Origin: Lacibacter sp. H407
GTDB taxonomy: Bacteria; Bacteroidota; Bacteroidia; Chitinophagales; Chitinophagaceae
Reading direction: 5' to 3'
Length of the DNA stretch: 64,000 nt
NCBI RefSeq assembly: GCF_037892605.1
Contig: NZ_JBBKTU010000001.1
Coordinates: 1,178,001-1,242,000 of the forward strand
Both the position numbers and the translations under genes were made by a program. Within the stretch, counting starts at the first letter, position 1, and each line of letters starts with the position of its first letter. The notes under the pieces were generated by a model that saw only the letters and a program-made list of their open reading frames with translations, made no database searches and was not told the origin of the DNA. Below are positions 43,350 to 51,697 of the stretch, piece after piece.

Positions 43350-44327
43350 ATGAGTATCAGAATAGGAATCATTGGTGGAGCAGGTTATACAGGTGGCGAA
43401 TTGATTCGTTTGTTGATCAATCATCCTTCTGCTGAGTTATCGTTTATTCATAGCAGAAGTAATGCAGGTGAACCTGTTTATAAAGTACACCAGGATCTCG
43501 TTGGTGAAACGGAATTAAAGTTCACTGGTGAGTTATCGAACGACGTGGATGTGTTGTTTCTCTGTCTTGGGCATGGCGAATCAAAAAAGTTCTTAGCTGA
43601 GAATACAATTGATGAAAAGATCAAAGTAATTGATCTCGCCAACGATTTTCGTTTAGCAAATAGTTCAACAATTGGCAACCGCAAATTTGTTTACGGTTTA
43701 CCGGAATTGAACAAAGAGCAAATCAAAACCGCAAACAACATTGCGAACCCGGGATGCTTTGCTACTACGCTTCAACTTGGTTTATTGCCATTAGCAAAAG
43801 CAGGGTTGCTGAAAGATGTGTACACAACCGGCATCACCGGTAGTACAGGTGCAGGACAAAGTTTGTCTGCTACTTCACACTTCAGCTGGAGAGCAAATAA
43901 TATCCAGGCCTATAAAACATTAACGCATCAACATCTCGGAGAAATCGGCGAATCATTATTGCAGTTACAACCGAACAGTGATATTGCCGTGAACTTTGTT
44001 CCCTGGCGTGGCGATTTCACCAGAGGAATTTTCATCAGCTCACAATTGAAATGTGAAAAGAGTTTGGATGAGCTGAACAAACTCTACGAAGATTTTTATG
44101 CAGATGCTGCATTTACACATGTGATTAAAGAAGCTGTTTTCTTAAAACAAGTGGTAAATACAAACAAGTGTCTCATTCAATTAGAGAAAGTTGCTGACAT
44201 GCTTGTTGTTCATTCAGCAGCGGATAACTTATTAAAAGGAGCAAGCGGACAAGCGGTACAAAACATGAACCTGTTGTTTGGCCTGGATGAGAAAGCAGGA
44301 TTGAATTTGAAAGCAAATTATTTTTAG
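43350..44327 (+). CDS. argC: N-acetyl-gamma-glutamyl-phosphate reductase
   Basis: A 325-residue NADPH enzyme. The Rossmann start is IGIIGGAGYTGGELIRLL. The catalytic Cys136 is in NIANPGCFATTLQLGL, and RWRG-like VPWRGDFTRGIF occurs near the end. The enzyme reduces acylglutamyl phosphate to the semialdehyde. It is the third gene of the operon, followed by a second palindromic spacer and argD. In this phylum the acyl group may be succinyl or acetyl; the sequence does not settle which. Confidence 0.95.
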   Translation: MSIRIGIIGGAGYTGGELIRLLINHPSAELSFIHSRSNAGEPVYKVHQDLVGETELKFTGELSNDVDVLFLCLGHGESKKFLAENTIDEKIKVIDLANDFRLANSSTIGNRKFVYGLPELNKEQIKTANNIANPGCFATTLQLGLLPLAKAGLLKDVYTTGITGSTGAGQSLSATSHFSWRANNIQAYKTLTHQHLGEIGESLLQLQPNSDIAVNFVPWRGDFTRGIFISSQLKCEKSLDELNKLYEDFYADAAFTHVIKEAVFLKQVVNTNKCLIQLEKVADMLVVHSAADNLLKGASGQAVQNMNLLFGLDEKAGLNLKANYF

Positions 44328-44330
44328 CAT

Positions 44331-44393
44331 AACCGCAAAGACACAAAGGCGCAAAGAATTTCAACTTAGCGTCTTGGCGACTTAGCGGTAAAA
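44331..44393. repeat. Palindromic repeat between argC and argD
   Basis: ACCGCAAAGACACAAAGGCG at 44334 onward is the inverted match of the arm that ends CGACTTAGCGGT at 44393, in the pattern ACCGC-AAG-C-C-AAG-CGC-AAG. It belongs to the same low-complexity repeat style as 23209-23300 and 11889-11950. It lies within the operon without a T-run. Confidence 0.6.
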
Positions 44394-44402
44394 ACACAAA
44401 AC

Positions 44403-45545
44403 ATGAACTTATTCGACGTTTACCCAATTAACAACATCGCCATTTCAAAAGCCAAGGGCACATATGTATGGGATGATCAAGGCGAACAGTATTTAGATCT
44501 TTACGGAGGTCATGCCGTGATCAGTATCGGACACACACATCCGCATTGGGTAAAACGAATTGAAGAGCAATTGAATAAAATTGCGTTCTACTCCAATTCC
44601 ATTAAAATTCCATTACAAGAAGAATTAGCAGTGAAGCTTGGAAAAATAAGTGGTAAAGAAGATTACCAACTTTTCCTTTGCAATTCAGGAGCTGAAGCAA
44701 ACGAGAATGCATTGAAGCTGGCAAGCTTTCACAACGGACGTAAGAAAATTGTGGCTTTTAAAAAAGCATTCCACGGTCGCACATCACTCGCCGTTAGCGC
44801 AACTGATAATAAAAATTACATCGCACCGGTAAATGAAACCGATAATGTGATCTTTCTTCCGTTGAATGATGAAGCAGCGTTGGAAGCTTGCTTTAAAAAG
44901 CAAGGCGATGAAATTTCTTCGGTGATCATTGAGGGGATTCAAGGTGTTGGCGGTATTAATGTTGCAGAAAATTCATTCCTCAAAAAGATCCGTTCACTCT
45001 GTGATCAATACGGTGCAGTTTACATTGCTGACAGTGTACAGTGTGGTTATGGCAGAAGCGGTAAGTTTTTCAGTCATGATTTTGCAGGCGTAAATGCGGA
45101 TATCTACAGCATGGCAAAAGGTATGGGCAATGGTTTCCCGATCGGTGGGATCATTATTGCGCCACACATCAAACCCAAACATTTTCAGTTAGGCACAACT
45201 TTCGGCGGAAATCATTTGGCTTGTGCTGCTGCATTAGCAGTATTGGAAGTAATGGAAGAAGAGAAGCTGATGGGCAATGCGGTAATGATCGGTAAATATT
45301 TACGTGAGGAATTAGAAAAGATTGAAGAGCTTGAAAATGTAAGAGGCCGTGGTTTAATGATCGGCTTCGATGTACCTGAAGAATACAAGGAACTTAAGAA
45401 AAATTTATTGCTCAATCAAAAGATCTTCACCGGCGAAGCAAAACCGAATGTGATCCGTTTGCTGCCAAGCCTTGGTTTGAAGAAGAGAGATGCAGAAATG
45501 TTTATTGATGCAGTGAAGGAAGAACTTGAAGCGATGAAAGGTTAA
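44403..45545 (+). CDS. argD: Acetylornithine (or succinylornithine) aminotransferase
   Basis: A 380-residue class III PLP aminotransferase. The sequence shows the LFLCNSGAEANENALKLA region that binds cofactor, the VIIEGIQGVGG strand, the PLP-binding Lys239 in DIYSMAKGMGNGFPIGG, and TTFGGNHLACAAALAVLE. It converts N-acylglutamate semialdehyde to N-acylornithine with glutamate as donor. Length and motifs match ArgD. The gene is in the operon between argC and argF', with 38 nt before the latter. Confidence 0.94.
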   Translation: MNLFDVYPINNIAISKAKGTYVWDDQGEQYLDLYGGHAVISIGHTHPHWVKRIEEQLNKIAFYSNSIKIPLQEELAVKLGKISGKEDYQLFLCNSGAEANENALKLASFHNGRKKIVAFKKAFHGRTSLAVSATDNKNYIAPVNETDNVIFLPLNDEAALEACFKKQGDEISSVIIEGIQGVGGINVAENSFLKKIRSLCDQYGAVYIADSVQCGYGRSGKFFSHDFAGVNADIYSMAKGMGNGFPIGGIIIAPHIKPKHFQLGTTFGGNHLACAAALAVLEVMEEEKLMGNAVMIGKYLREELEKIEELENVRGRGLMIGFDVPEEYKELKKNLLLNQKIFTGEAKPNVIRLLPSLGLKKRDAEMFIDAVKEELEAMKG

Positions 45546-45583
45546 TTGTAAAAAGATTTTTTACTGATTTAATATAGATAAGG

Positions 45584-46540
45584 TTGAAACAATTTATTTC
45601 CGTTCATGATGTAAAAGACATTAATGCTTTTGTTGAAAAAGCATTAGCCTACAAAGCCAACCCGCTGAAAGATCAGGAATTGGGTAAGGGCAAACGTATA
45701 GGTCTTATTTTTTTAAATCCCAGTTTACGTACACGCCTTAGTACGCAGGTTGCTGCAGAGAATCTTGGTATGAAGCCGATCGTATTCAATGTAGGCAGCG
45801 AAGGCTGGACATGGGAGTTTGAAGAAGAGGCCATCATGAGTGGTACAACGGTTGAGCATGTAAAAGATGCAGCGCCAATTCTTGGAAATTATTTTGATGT
45901 GCTGGCCATCCGCACATTCCCTACGTTGCAAAATAAGAAAGATGATTACAGTGAACTGTTCATTAAACAGTTCATCAAATATGCAGGTGTACCCGTGGTG
46001 AGTTTGGAAAGTTCAACATTGCATCCATTGCAATCCTTGACCGACATCATCACCATCACCGAAACATTCAAAGAAAAACGCAAACCCAAAATTGTATTAA
46101 CATGGGCGCCACATATTAAACCGTTACCACAATGTGTGAGCAACAGTTTTGCACAATGGATCAATGCATGGGGGGAAGCTGATTTTGTCATTACTCATCC
46201 CGAAGATTATGAACTCGATGAGCAATTCACAAATGGAGCAACCATCACACACAACCAGGATGAAGCATTGAAAGATGCGGACTTTGTATATGTAAAGAAC
46301 TGGAGCACTTATACTGATTATGGTCGCATTTACTGTAACGATCCTGCATGGATGCTCACAGAAGAAAAACTGAAAACAACCAACAATGCGAAAGTGATGC
46401 ATTGCTTACCCGTTCGCAGAAATGTAGAATTAAGTGATGAAGTACTTGACAGCAGCAACAGTATTGTTACCCAACAGGCGAGCAATCGTGTATGGGCTGC
46501 ACAAACTGTTTTGGCAGAAATACTAAAAGGAAATGGATAA
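45584..46540 (+). CDS. argF': N-acylornithine carbamoyltransferase (ArgF' type)
   Basis: A 318-residue transcarbamylase; the start is TTG at 45584, since no ATG is in frame nearby. Carbamoyl phosphate binding is FLNPSLRTR with Arg49 and Arg51, a variant seen in acetyl-/succinyl-ornithine transcarbamylases. The C-terminal VMHCLPVRRNVELSDE is also of that class. The enzyme carbamoylates N-acylornithine to N-acylcitrulline, replacing ArgF and ArgE order. The residue before EH in GTTVEHVKDA is Val90, where I recall Glu (acetyl type) or Pro (succinyl type) at the specificity position. Its end overlaps argB by 8 nt. Confidence 0.9.
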   Translation: MKQFISVHDVKDINAFVEKALAYKANPLKDQELGKGKRIGLIFLNPSLRTRLSTQVAAENLGMKPIVFNVGSEGWTWEFEEEAIMSGTTVEHVKDAAPILGNYFDVLAIRTFPTLQNKKDDYSELFIKQFIKYAGVPVVSLESSTLHPLQSLTDIITITETFKEKRKPKIVLTWAPHIKPLPQCVSNSFAQWINAWGEADFVITHPEDYELDEQFTNGATITHNQDEALKDADFVYVKNWSTYTDYGRIYCNDPAWMLTEEKLKTTNNAKVMHCLPVRRNVELSDEVLDSSNSIVTQQASNRVWAAQTVLAEILKGNG

Positions 46541-47324
46541 GCTGATTGTTATAAAAATTGGGGGCAACATTGTAGATGATGAAACAAAGCTTTCATCGTT
46601 CCTGCAAAGTTTTGCTGCAGAGGAAGGAAGGAAGATCCTTATTCATGGTGGTGGTAAAGTTGCAACCAAGGTCGGTGAATCATTGGGCATCGAAAGTAAA
46701 TATGTTGACGGACGACGTATTACCGATGCTGCAACCATAGATTTAGTAACGATGGTATATGCCGGTCTCATCAACAAAAAAGTAATTGCACAATTGCAGG
46801 CGCTCAACTGCAATGCAATTGGAGTTACTGGTGCAGATGGTAATTTAATTCCTGCCAACAAGCGTCCGGTAAAAGAAATTGATTACGGTTTTGTGGGTGA
46901 TGTGAAGTCGGATAAGATCAACGCACAAAGCTGGAGCAGTTTGTTAGATCATGGATTTGTTCCGGTGGTAGCACCTATTACCCATGATGGTAATGGTCAA
47001 CTACTCAATACCAATGCCGACACGATTGCACAGGAAGTAGCAAAAGCAATGAGCAGCTTGTACGAAGTAAGTCTTATCTACTCGTTTGAAAAAGCAGGTG
47101 TTTTACTCGATGCAAATGATGATACAACGGTTATCAGCAATATCGATCCATCATCGTATCAAGAATTAAAAGCAGAAGGAAAAATATTTGCGGGCATGAT
47201 CCCGAAACTTGATAACGCATTTGCTGCGTTAAACAGTGGCGTAAAAAAAGTAGTAATTGGTAAAGCAGAGCAATTGAAAGATCTGATCAATGGAGAAAGC
47301 GGAACATCCATTACAAACAGTTAA
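46533..47324 (+). CDS. argB: N-acetylglutamate kinase
   Basis: A 263-residue amino acid kinase family protein. The phosphate-binding Gly-rich start is VIKIGGNIVDD, followed by LIHGGGKVATKVGESLG and the LNTNADTIAQEVAKAM region. The enzyme phosphorylates acylglutamate. Its ATG lies within the last codons of argF' (8-nt overlap), showing translational coupling. The length is that of bacterial ArgB. The C-terminal AALNSGVKKVVIGKAEQL is typical. Confidence 0.94.
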   Translation: MDKLIVIKIGGNIVDDETKLSSFLQSFAAEEGRKILIHGGGKVATKVGESLGIESKYVDGRRITDAATIDLVTMVYAGLINKKVIAQLQALNCNAIGVTGADGNLIPANKRPVKEIDYGFVGDVKSDKINAQSWSSLLDHGFVPVVAPITHDGNGQLLNTNADTIAQEVAKAMSSLYEVSLIYSFEKAGVLLDANDDTTVISNIDPSSYQELKAEGKIFAGMIPKLDNAFAALNSGVKKVVIGKAEQLKDLINGESGTSITNS

Positions 47325-47334
47325 AAAAATTATT

Positions 47335-48408
47335 ATGGCAAACCAGGACATCAGCCAACTTCACGCAGAGGCTCTTGAATTGTTAAAGCAGCTGATCGCC
47401 ACTCCGTCTTTTTCAAAAGAGGAAAACGAAACTGCAGAAATTCTCATTCACTTTTTTGCACAAAAAGGAATTGAACATTTCCGTGTTGGCAACAACGTAT
47501 ATGCAAAGAATAAGTTTTACGATGCATCCAAACCATCGGTATTACTTAATTCGCATCATGATACGGTGAAGCCAAATGCGAAGTACACAAAAGATCCATT
47601 TGAACCAATTATTGAAGATGGAAAATTGTATGGTCTTGGCAGTAATGATGCCGGCGGTTGTTTGGTGAGCTTGATTGCTACATTTCTTTATTACTACGAA
47701 AAAGAAAATCTTTCACACAACGTAGTGTTTGCAGCAAGCGCCGAAGAAGAGATCAGCGGGGTAAACGGTATTGAACTGGTGTTACCTTATCTCGGCAATA
47801 TCAACTTTGGTATTGTAGGTGAGCCAACAAAAATGGACATGGCTGTTGCCGAGCGTGGATTGATGGTGATCGACTGTATTGCACAAGGTAAGGCTGGTCA
47901 TGCTGCACGCAAAGAAGGTGTGAATGCATTATATATTGCAGTTGATGATATTGAATGGATCAGAAATTATAAGTTCGACAAAGTAAGTCCGCTACTTGGT
48001 GAATCAATGTTGACGGCCACTGTAATTGGTACAGAGAACCAACAGCACAATGTAGTACCACCTCAATGCAAGTTTGTGATTGATGTACGTGTGAACGAGC
48101 TTTATACGTTTGATGAAATTCTTGGAGAGTTAAAACAAAACCTCAAGAGCCAGTTCAAGCCACGTACAACAAGAATGAAGTCAACTTCTATCCCCATGGA
48201 TCATCCATTGGTGAAAGCAGGAATAGAATTAGGTCGTGGTTATTATGGATCACCAACAACAAGCGACAAAGCATTAATGCCTTTCCCCGCATTGAAAATG
48301 GGTCCCGGTGATAGTGCAAGAAGTCATACTGCCGATGAGTATATTTATATCGATGAGATCAAAGGTGGGATTGAGTTGTACATTCAGTTATTAGATAAGA
48401 TTCTTTAA
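47335..48408 (+). CDS. argE: M20 family deacylase (ArgE-type, acetyl-/succinyl-citrulline deacylase)
   Basis: A 357-residue zinc amidohydrolase. The ATG at 47335 is chosen (MANQDISQLHAEALELLK); an in-frame upstream ATG at 47290 overlaps argB. Metal motifs are SHHDTVKPN (His), GLGSNDAGGCLV (Asp), AEEEISGVNG (catalytic Glu plus metal Glu), GEPTKMDMAVAERG and the terminal DSARSHTADEYI (His). The substrate here is expected to be N-acylcitrulline in the ArgF' pathway, released just before argG acts. The family also contains DapE, but operon position supports ArgE. Confidence 0.88.
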   Translation: MANQDISQLHAEALELLKQLIATPSFSKEENETAEILIHFFAQKGIEHFRVGNNVYAKNKFYDASKPSVLLNSHHDTVKPNAKYTKDPFEPIIEDGKLYGLGSNDAGGCLVSLIATFLYYYEKENLSHNVVFAASAEEEISGVNGIELVLPYLGNINFGIVGEPTKMDMAVAERGLMVIDCIAQGKAGHAARKEGVNALYIAVDDIEWIRNYKFDKVSPLLGESMLTATVIGTENQQHNVVPPQCKFVIDVRVNELYTFDEILGELKQNLKSQFKPRTTRMKSTSIPMDHPLVKAGIELGRGYYGSPTTSDKALMPFPALKMGPGDSARSHTADEYIYIDEIKGGIELYIQLLDKIL

Positions 48409-48427
48409 AAGCCGAAAGCATTCGCAC

Positions 48428-49729
48428 ATGAAACTCTGGAGCAAAGAAAACAGCAGCACATCAGCATTGGTAGAACAATTCACCGTTGGTCGTGATAAAG
48501 AATTTGATTTGCTCCTGGCAAAGTACGATGTACAAGGTTCCATTGCGCATGTTACCATGTTAGGCGAAGTGGGTTTGATGAGCAAAGAAGAAGCAGAAAT
48601 TGCAGTAAATGGGTTGAAAGAAATTGCAGCAACAATTGAGCTTGGCTCTTTCATTATTGAAGAAGGAATTGAAGATGTGCACTCACAGGTTGAATACCTG
48701 CTCACACAAAAGATAGGTGACGTTGGTAAGAAAATCCACAGCGGAAGAAGCAGAAATGACCAAGTTGCTGTTGATATTAAATTATACCTGCGTGCAGAGA
48801 TCAACAACATCAAAGACGAAGTAAAAAATCTGTTTGATCTGTTGGTGAAAACAGGTGATCAGCATAAGAATACATTATTGCCCGGCTATACTCATTTGCA
48901 GATTGCCATGCCCTCATCCGTTGGTTTATGGTTGGGTGCATATGCTGAAAGTTTGGTAGATGATCTGGAATTGTTAGCAGCAGCATACCAAGTGGCCAAT
49001 AAAAATCCATTGGGCAGCGGTGCAGGCTATGGTTCATCTTTTCCGCTCAGCAGAAAACGCACAACAGAATTGTTACAGTTTAGTACGCTTAACTGGAATA
49101 GTGTGTATGCACAAATGAGCCGTGGTAAAACAGAGAAAGTAACAAGCATCGGTATGAGTTCTGTTGCAGCAACACTCAGCAAACTGGCGATGGATTGTTG
49201 CTTGTACATGAACCAAAACTTTGGTTTCATTTCATTTCCCGATGAGTTGACAACAGGCAGCAGCATTATGCCTCACAAGAAAAACCCCGATGTGTTTGAA
49301 CTCATCCGTGCAAAATGCAATCGCATTCAATCGATCCCAAATGAATTGACATTGCTCATCAATAATCTGCCCTCCGGTTATCACCGTGATATGCAGTTGA
49401 CAAAGGAAATTCTGTTTCCTGCAATCGAAGAACTGAAAGCATGTTTGCAACTCATGCAACTAATGCTCAGCAATATGAAGGTGAAAGAAAATATTCTTAC
49501 CGATGAAAAGTATAAATATCTATTTAGTGTGGAAGCTGTAAATGAGCTGGTGAACAAAGGAGTGCCGTTCCGTGAAGCCTATCAGCAAGTTGGGAATTCC
49601 ATTAACAAAGGAGAGTTTGAATACGATCTGCAACAATTGCATCATACCCATGAGGGAAGCATTGGTAACCTTTGCAGTGAAGAAATAAAAGCAGAGATGG
49701 AAAAGGTGATTGAAAAATTCGGGGCATAA
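48428..49729 (+). CDS. argH: Argininosuccinate lyase
   Basis: A 433-residue member of the fumarase/aspartase superfamily. It carries the substrate-binding HSGRSRNDQVAVDIK and the signature TGSSIMPHKKNPDVFE at about residues 275-290 with the catalytic serine in the mobile loop. It cleaves argininosuccinate into arginine and fumarate, the last step. It is the last gene of the operon, after argE by 19 nt. A terminator and a small - strand gene follow. Confidence 0.95.
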   Translation: MKLWSKENSSTSALVEQFTVGRDKEFDLLLAKYDVQGSIAHVTMLGEVGLMSKEEAEIAVNGLKEIAATIELGSFIIEEGIEDVHSQVEYLLTQKIGDVGKKIHSGRSRNDQVAVDIKLYLRAEINNIKDEVKNLFDLLVKTGDQHKNTLLPGYTHLQIAMPSSVGLWLGAYAESLVDDLELLAAAYQVANKNPLGSGAGYGSSFPLSRKRTTELLQFSTLNWNSVYAQMSRGKTEKVTSIGMSSVAATLSKLAMDCCLYMNQNFGFISFPDELTTGSSIMPHKKNPDVFELIRAKCNRIQSIPNELTLLINNLPSGYHRDMQLTKEILFPAIEELKACLQLMQLMLSNMKVKENILTDEKYKYLFSVEAVNELVNKGVPFREAYQQVGNSINKGEFEYDLQQLHHTHEGSIGNLCSEEIKAEMEKVIEKFGA

Positions 49730-49732
49730 AAA

Positions 49733-49761
49733 AAAGCCATGCACTTTCAGCGAATGGCTTT
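49733..49761. terminator. Bidirectional terminator after argH
   Basis: AAAGCCAT at 49733-49740 pairs with ATGGCTTT at 49754-49761, with an A-run before and T after it on the opposite sense. It sits directly behind the argH stop and before the end of a small - strand gene, where a shared terminator would be expected. Confidence 0.55.
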
Positions 49762-49782
49762 CATGGGTAAAGTTCATTCATA

Positions 49783-49920
49783 TTATTCTGATATAAAGCT
49801 TTTCAATCTTCTGAATTGTTTTGTTTGCGGTGATTCGAATGATTCAACGAACAAGTGAACAATCTGTTTGATCGACTGCATAACAGAAGAACTTTTACGT
49901 ACGGTTGGGTTCTTTTTCAT
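49783..49920 (-). CDS. Possible small basic protein (45 residues)
   Basis: An open frame on the - strand with ATG at 49920 and TAA at 49783, coding for MKKNPTVRKSSSVMQSIKQI and then VHLFVESFESPQTKQFRRLK plus SFISE. It is rich in Lys, Ser and Gln, with no known domain. Support is limited to a sensible start, a stop near the shared terminator and a position in an otherwise empty 313-nt gap between argH and the methyltransferase gene. The remainder of that gap, 49921-50042, is AT-rich with no gene. Confidence 0.45.
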   Translation of the reverse strand: MKKNPTVRKSSSVMQSIKQIVHLFVESFESPQTKQFRRLKSFISE

Positions 49921-50042
49921 AACGATTGGATTTAAGACTATAAAAGTAAAAAGAGTTCAACGTTTGTGCAAGCGTAGAAACAATGTTTTTTCCCTTGTTA
50001 TTTTTACGGGTTTTCTTGTAAATATCATACTACATTCGATAC

Positions 50043-50609
50043 ATGATGCTCCTGCTTACCATATGGGTTTTCTACTTTTTCGTGCACAGTCTTTTGGCAA
50101 ACGAAGCCGTAAAAGACAGGCTGACAAACAGTTTCAGGTTGTCGAAGCAAGTGTACAGACGATTGTATAACTTATTGAATCTGCTAGGGTTACCTGCCAT
50201 TTTGTGGTTGCATTTCATTACTCCATCAACCTATTTATTTGCAGGTAACACAGTTTCTTTCGCTACAGGTTTACTCTTAGCAATAACTGGTTTGTGGCTG
50301 ATGATGCTGGCTGCCAAAAGCTACGACCTTCGTGTTTTTTTTGGTTTTGGTACTGAAACAAAAATGCCGCTGCAGATAAAGGGGTTGCATCGTTATATGC
50401 GTCACCCGCTTTATAGTGGTACGCTTTTGTTGTGTTTTGGCATCTGCATGGCTTTTCCACAATTGAAAAACTGGTATGTCTTACTATTGATGTTTGTGTA
50501 TCTACTGATCGGTATTTGGTTGGAAGAAAAAAAACTTATCCGGCATTTTGGCGATGCGTATGTGCAGTATAAGAAAAGAGTAAAACGACTCATCCCCGGA
50601 GTACTATGA
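50043..50609 (+). CDS. Isoprenylcysteine methyltransferase-like/NnrU-type membrane protein
   Basis: A 188-residue membrane protein with about five hydrophobic stretches (LTIWVFYFFVHSLLA; LLNLLGLPAILWLHFI; FATGLLLAITGLWLMML; TLLLCFGICMAFP; LLLMFVYLLIGIWL). Near the C terminus GLHRYMRHPLYSGTLLL and EEKKLIRHFGDAYVQYKKRV match the ICMT/PEMT motif (RHPxYxG, E...L...FG..Y..Y). Such proteins use S-adenosylmethionine to methylate lipids or thiols; substrate unknown. Start ATG at 50043. Confidence 0.78.
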   Translation: MMLLLTIWVFYFFVHSLLANEAVKDRLTNSFRLSKQVYRRLYNLLNLLGLPAILWLHFITPSTYLFAGNTVSFATGLLLAITGLWLMMLAAKSYDLRVFFGFGTETKMPLQIKGLHRYMRHPLYSGTLLLCFGICMAFPQLKNWYVLLLMFVYLLIGIWLEEKKLIRHFGDAYVQYKKRVKRLIPGVL

Positions 50610-50651
50610 AAAAATGATTTGTTTTCCTATATTGCAATCAAATCTCTATCC

Positions 50652-51266
50652 ATGATTCAAAAACTACTGCTATCATCAGCAATTATTTTTATTGCTATTT
50701 CCTCTTTTGCACAAACGAAAAACACGTTTACCAGCATACGTCCACAACTCGAAAAAGTGATCAGCGATTATCCCAACCAGTTTGCATTAATTAAAGGTGA
50801 ACAAAATCAAGGTAACCCCGGCATTATTGAGTACACTTCTAAAGTAGAATTAAAAGGAGCTGTTGAAACAAAAATTCTTGGCTATCCTGCCAATAAAAAA
50901 ATCAATTGGTTATGGGAAGCAAAGTTGCTGGTAACAGAAGAAACCAGTGAAATGCAGAAACAATACAAAGCTTATTATAATGATATTGCCGGCAAATCAC
51001 TTTTCAGCAAAGCATCCAACAGCAGTATCACTGCAACAGGGCCTTACAGTGCTCCAACAGAAAAGTTACGTTTATGGAGTAATCAATTCCGTATTAATGA
51101 TGTAACAGGTGAGTTCAGCAGACTGGTAGTTGATCTGGTTGCTGAATTTGAAAATTTTGAATGGGTGATTTATCTGCGTGTATATGATAAAGAGAAAGAT
51201 GAAGAAGTGCGACCAACAAAAGATAAAAACGATCCGTGGCGATATGGTAACAACCAGGGATTATAA
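50652..51266 (+). CDS. Exported protein of unknown function
   Basis: A 204-residue protein from the ATG at 50652, which opens a signal peptide (MIQKLLLSSAIIFIAISSFAQ); the TTG at 50619 would add a meaningless extension. The mature part contains a repeated-looking strand pattern (YTSKVELKGAVETKILGYPANKK, INWLWEAKLLVTEE, FEWVIYLRVYDKEKDEEV), consistent with a beta-rich single domain. I do not recognise the family. A bidirectional terminator follows, and it is 42 nt after the methyltransferase gene. Confidence 0.7.
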   Translation: MIQKLLLSSAIIFIAISSFAQTKNTFTSIRPQLEKVISDYPNQFALIKGEQNQGNPGIIEYTSKVELKGAVETKILGYPANKKINWLWEAKLLVTEETSEMQKQYKAYYNDIAGKSLFSKASNSSITATGPYSAPTEKLRLWSNQFRINDVTGEFSRLVVDLVAEFENFEWVIYLRVYDKEKDEEVRPTKDKNDPWRYGNNQGL

Positions 51267-51269
51267 AAC

Positions 51270-51301
51270 TGAAACGTCACGCTAAAGCGTGACGTTTTTT
51301 T
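51270..51301. terminator. Bidirectional terminator
   Basis: AAACGTCACGC at 51272-51282 pairs with GCGTGACGTTT at 51287-51297 (11 bp, 4-nt loop), flanked by A and T runs. It serves the + strand exported protein and the - strand membrane protein. Confidence 0.85.
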
Positions 51302-51587
51302 ATTGTACAGTTATCACTTCATGATTCTTTTTGACAGCGAAATATTTCCACGCCCACATGATGGTGAAGCTGGGTACAAAATCCAACCCCGGTAACAACT
51401 CTTCTGCAAAATTGAATAACGAGCCAAAAGCACCTTTCCATCCACCGAATGTGCGGAAGAAGATAAGCGCCGAGATGGGTGCCCAGATTATGTCTGCAAA
51501 TTCGCCAAGAAAAGGAAGTGCATAGCTGGCGTAACCAACTGCATCCATTGCGAGACAAAAAAGGAGAGACGTTTGTGGTTTGTTCAT
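51300..51587 (-). CDS. Small membrane protein of unknown function
   Basis: A 95-residue protein with two to three hydrophobic segments: SLLFCLAMDAVGYASYALPFL, IIWAPISALIFFRTFG and VPSFTIMWAWKYFAV. There is no signal peptide cleavage site. The conserved pattern WKGAFGSLFNFAEELLPGLDF in the loop is likely structural. I do not recognise a characterised family. It lies downstream of the shared terminator, with a 110-nt spacer before the M24 peptidase gene on the same strand. Confidence 0.7.
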   Translation of the reverse strand: MNKPQTSLLFCLAMDAVGYASYALPFLGEFADIIWAPISALIFFRTFGGWKGAFGSLFNFAEELLPGLDFVPSFTIMWAWKYFAVKKNHEVITVQ

Positions 51588-51697
51588 GTTGTATAAAATT
51601 AAACAGCTCTATGATGTGAAAAGAACTCCCAACGTTGCAGCGGAAATGAATTTATCAGGGTGCTTTATTTGCTTCTCCTTTACGCCATTCAGTAAAC

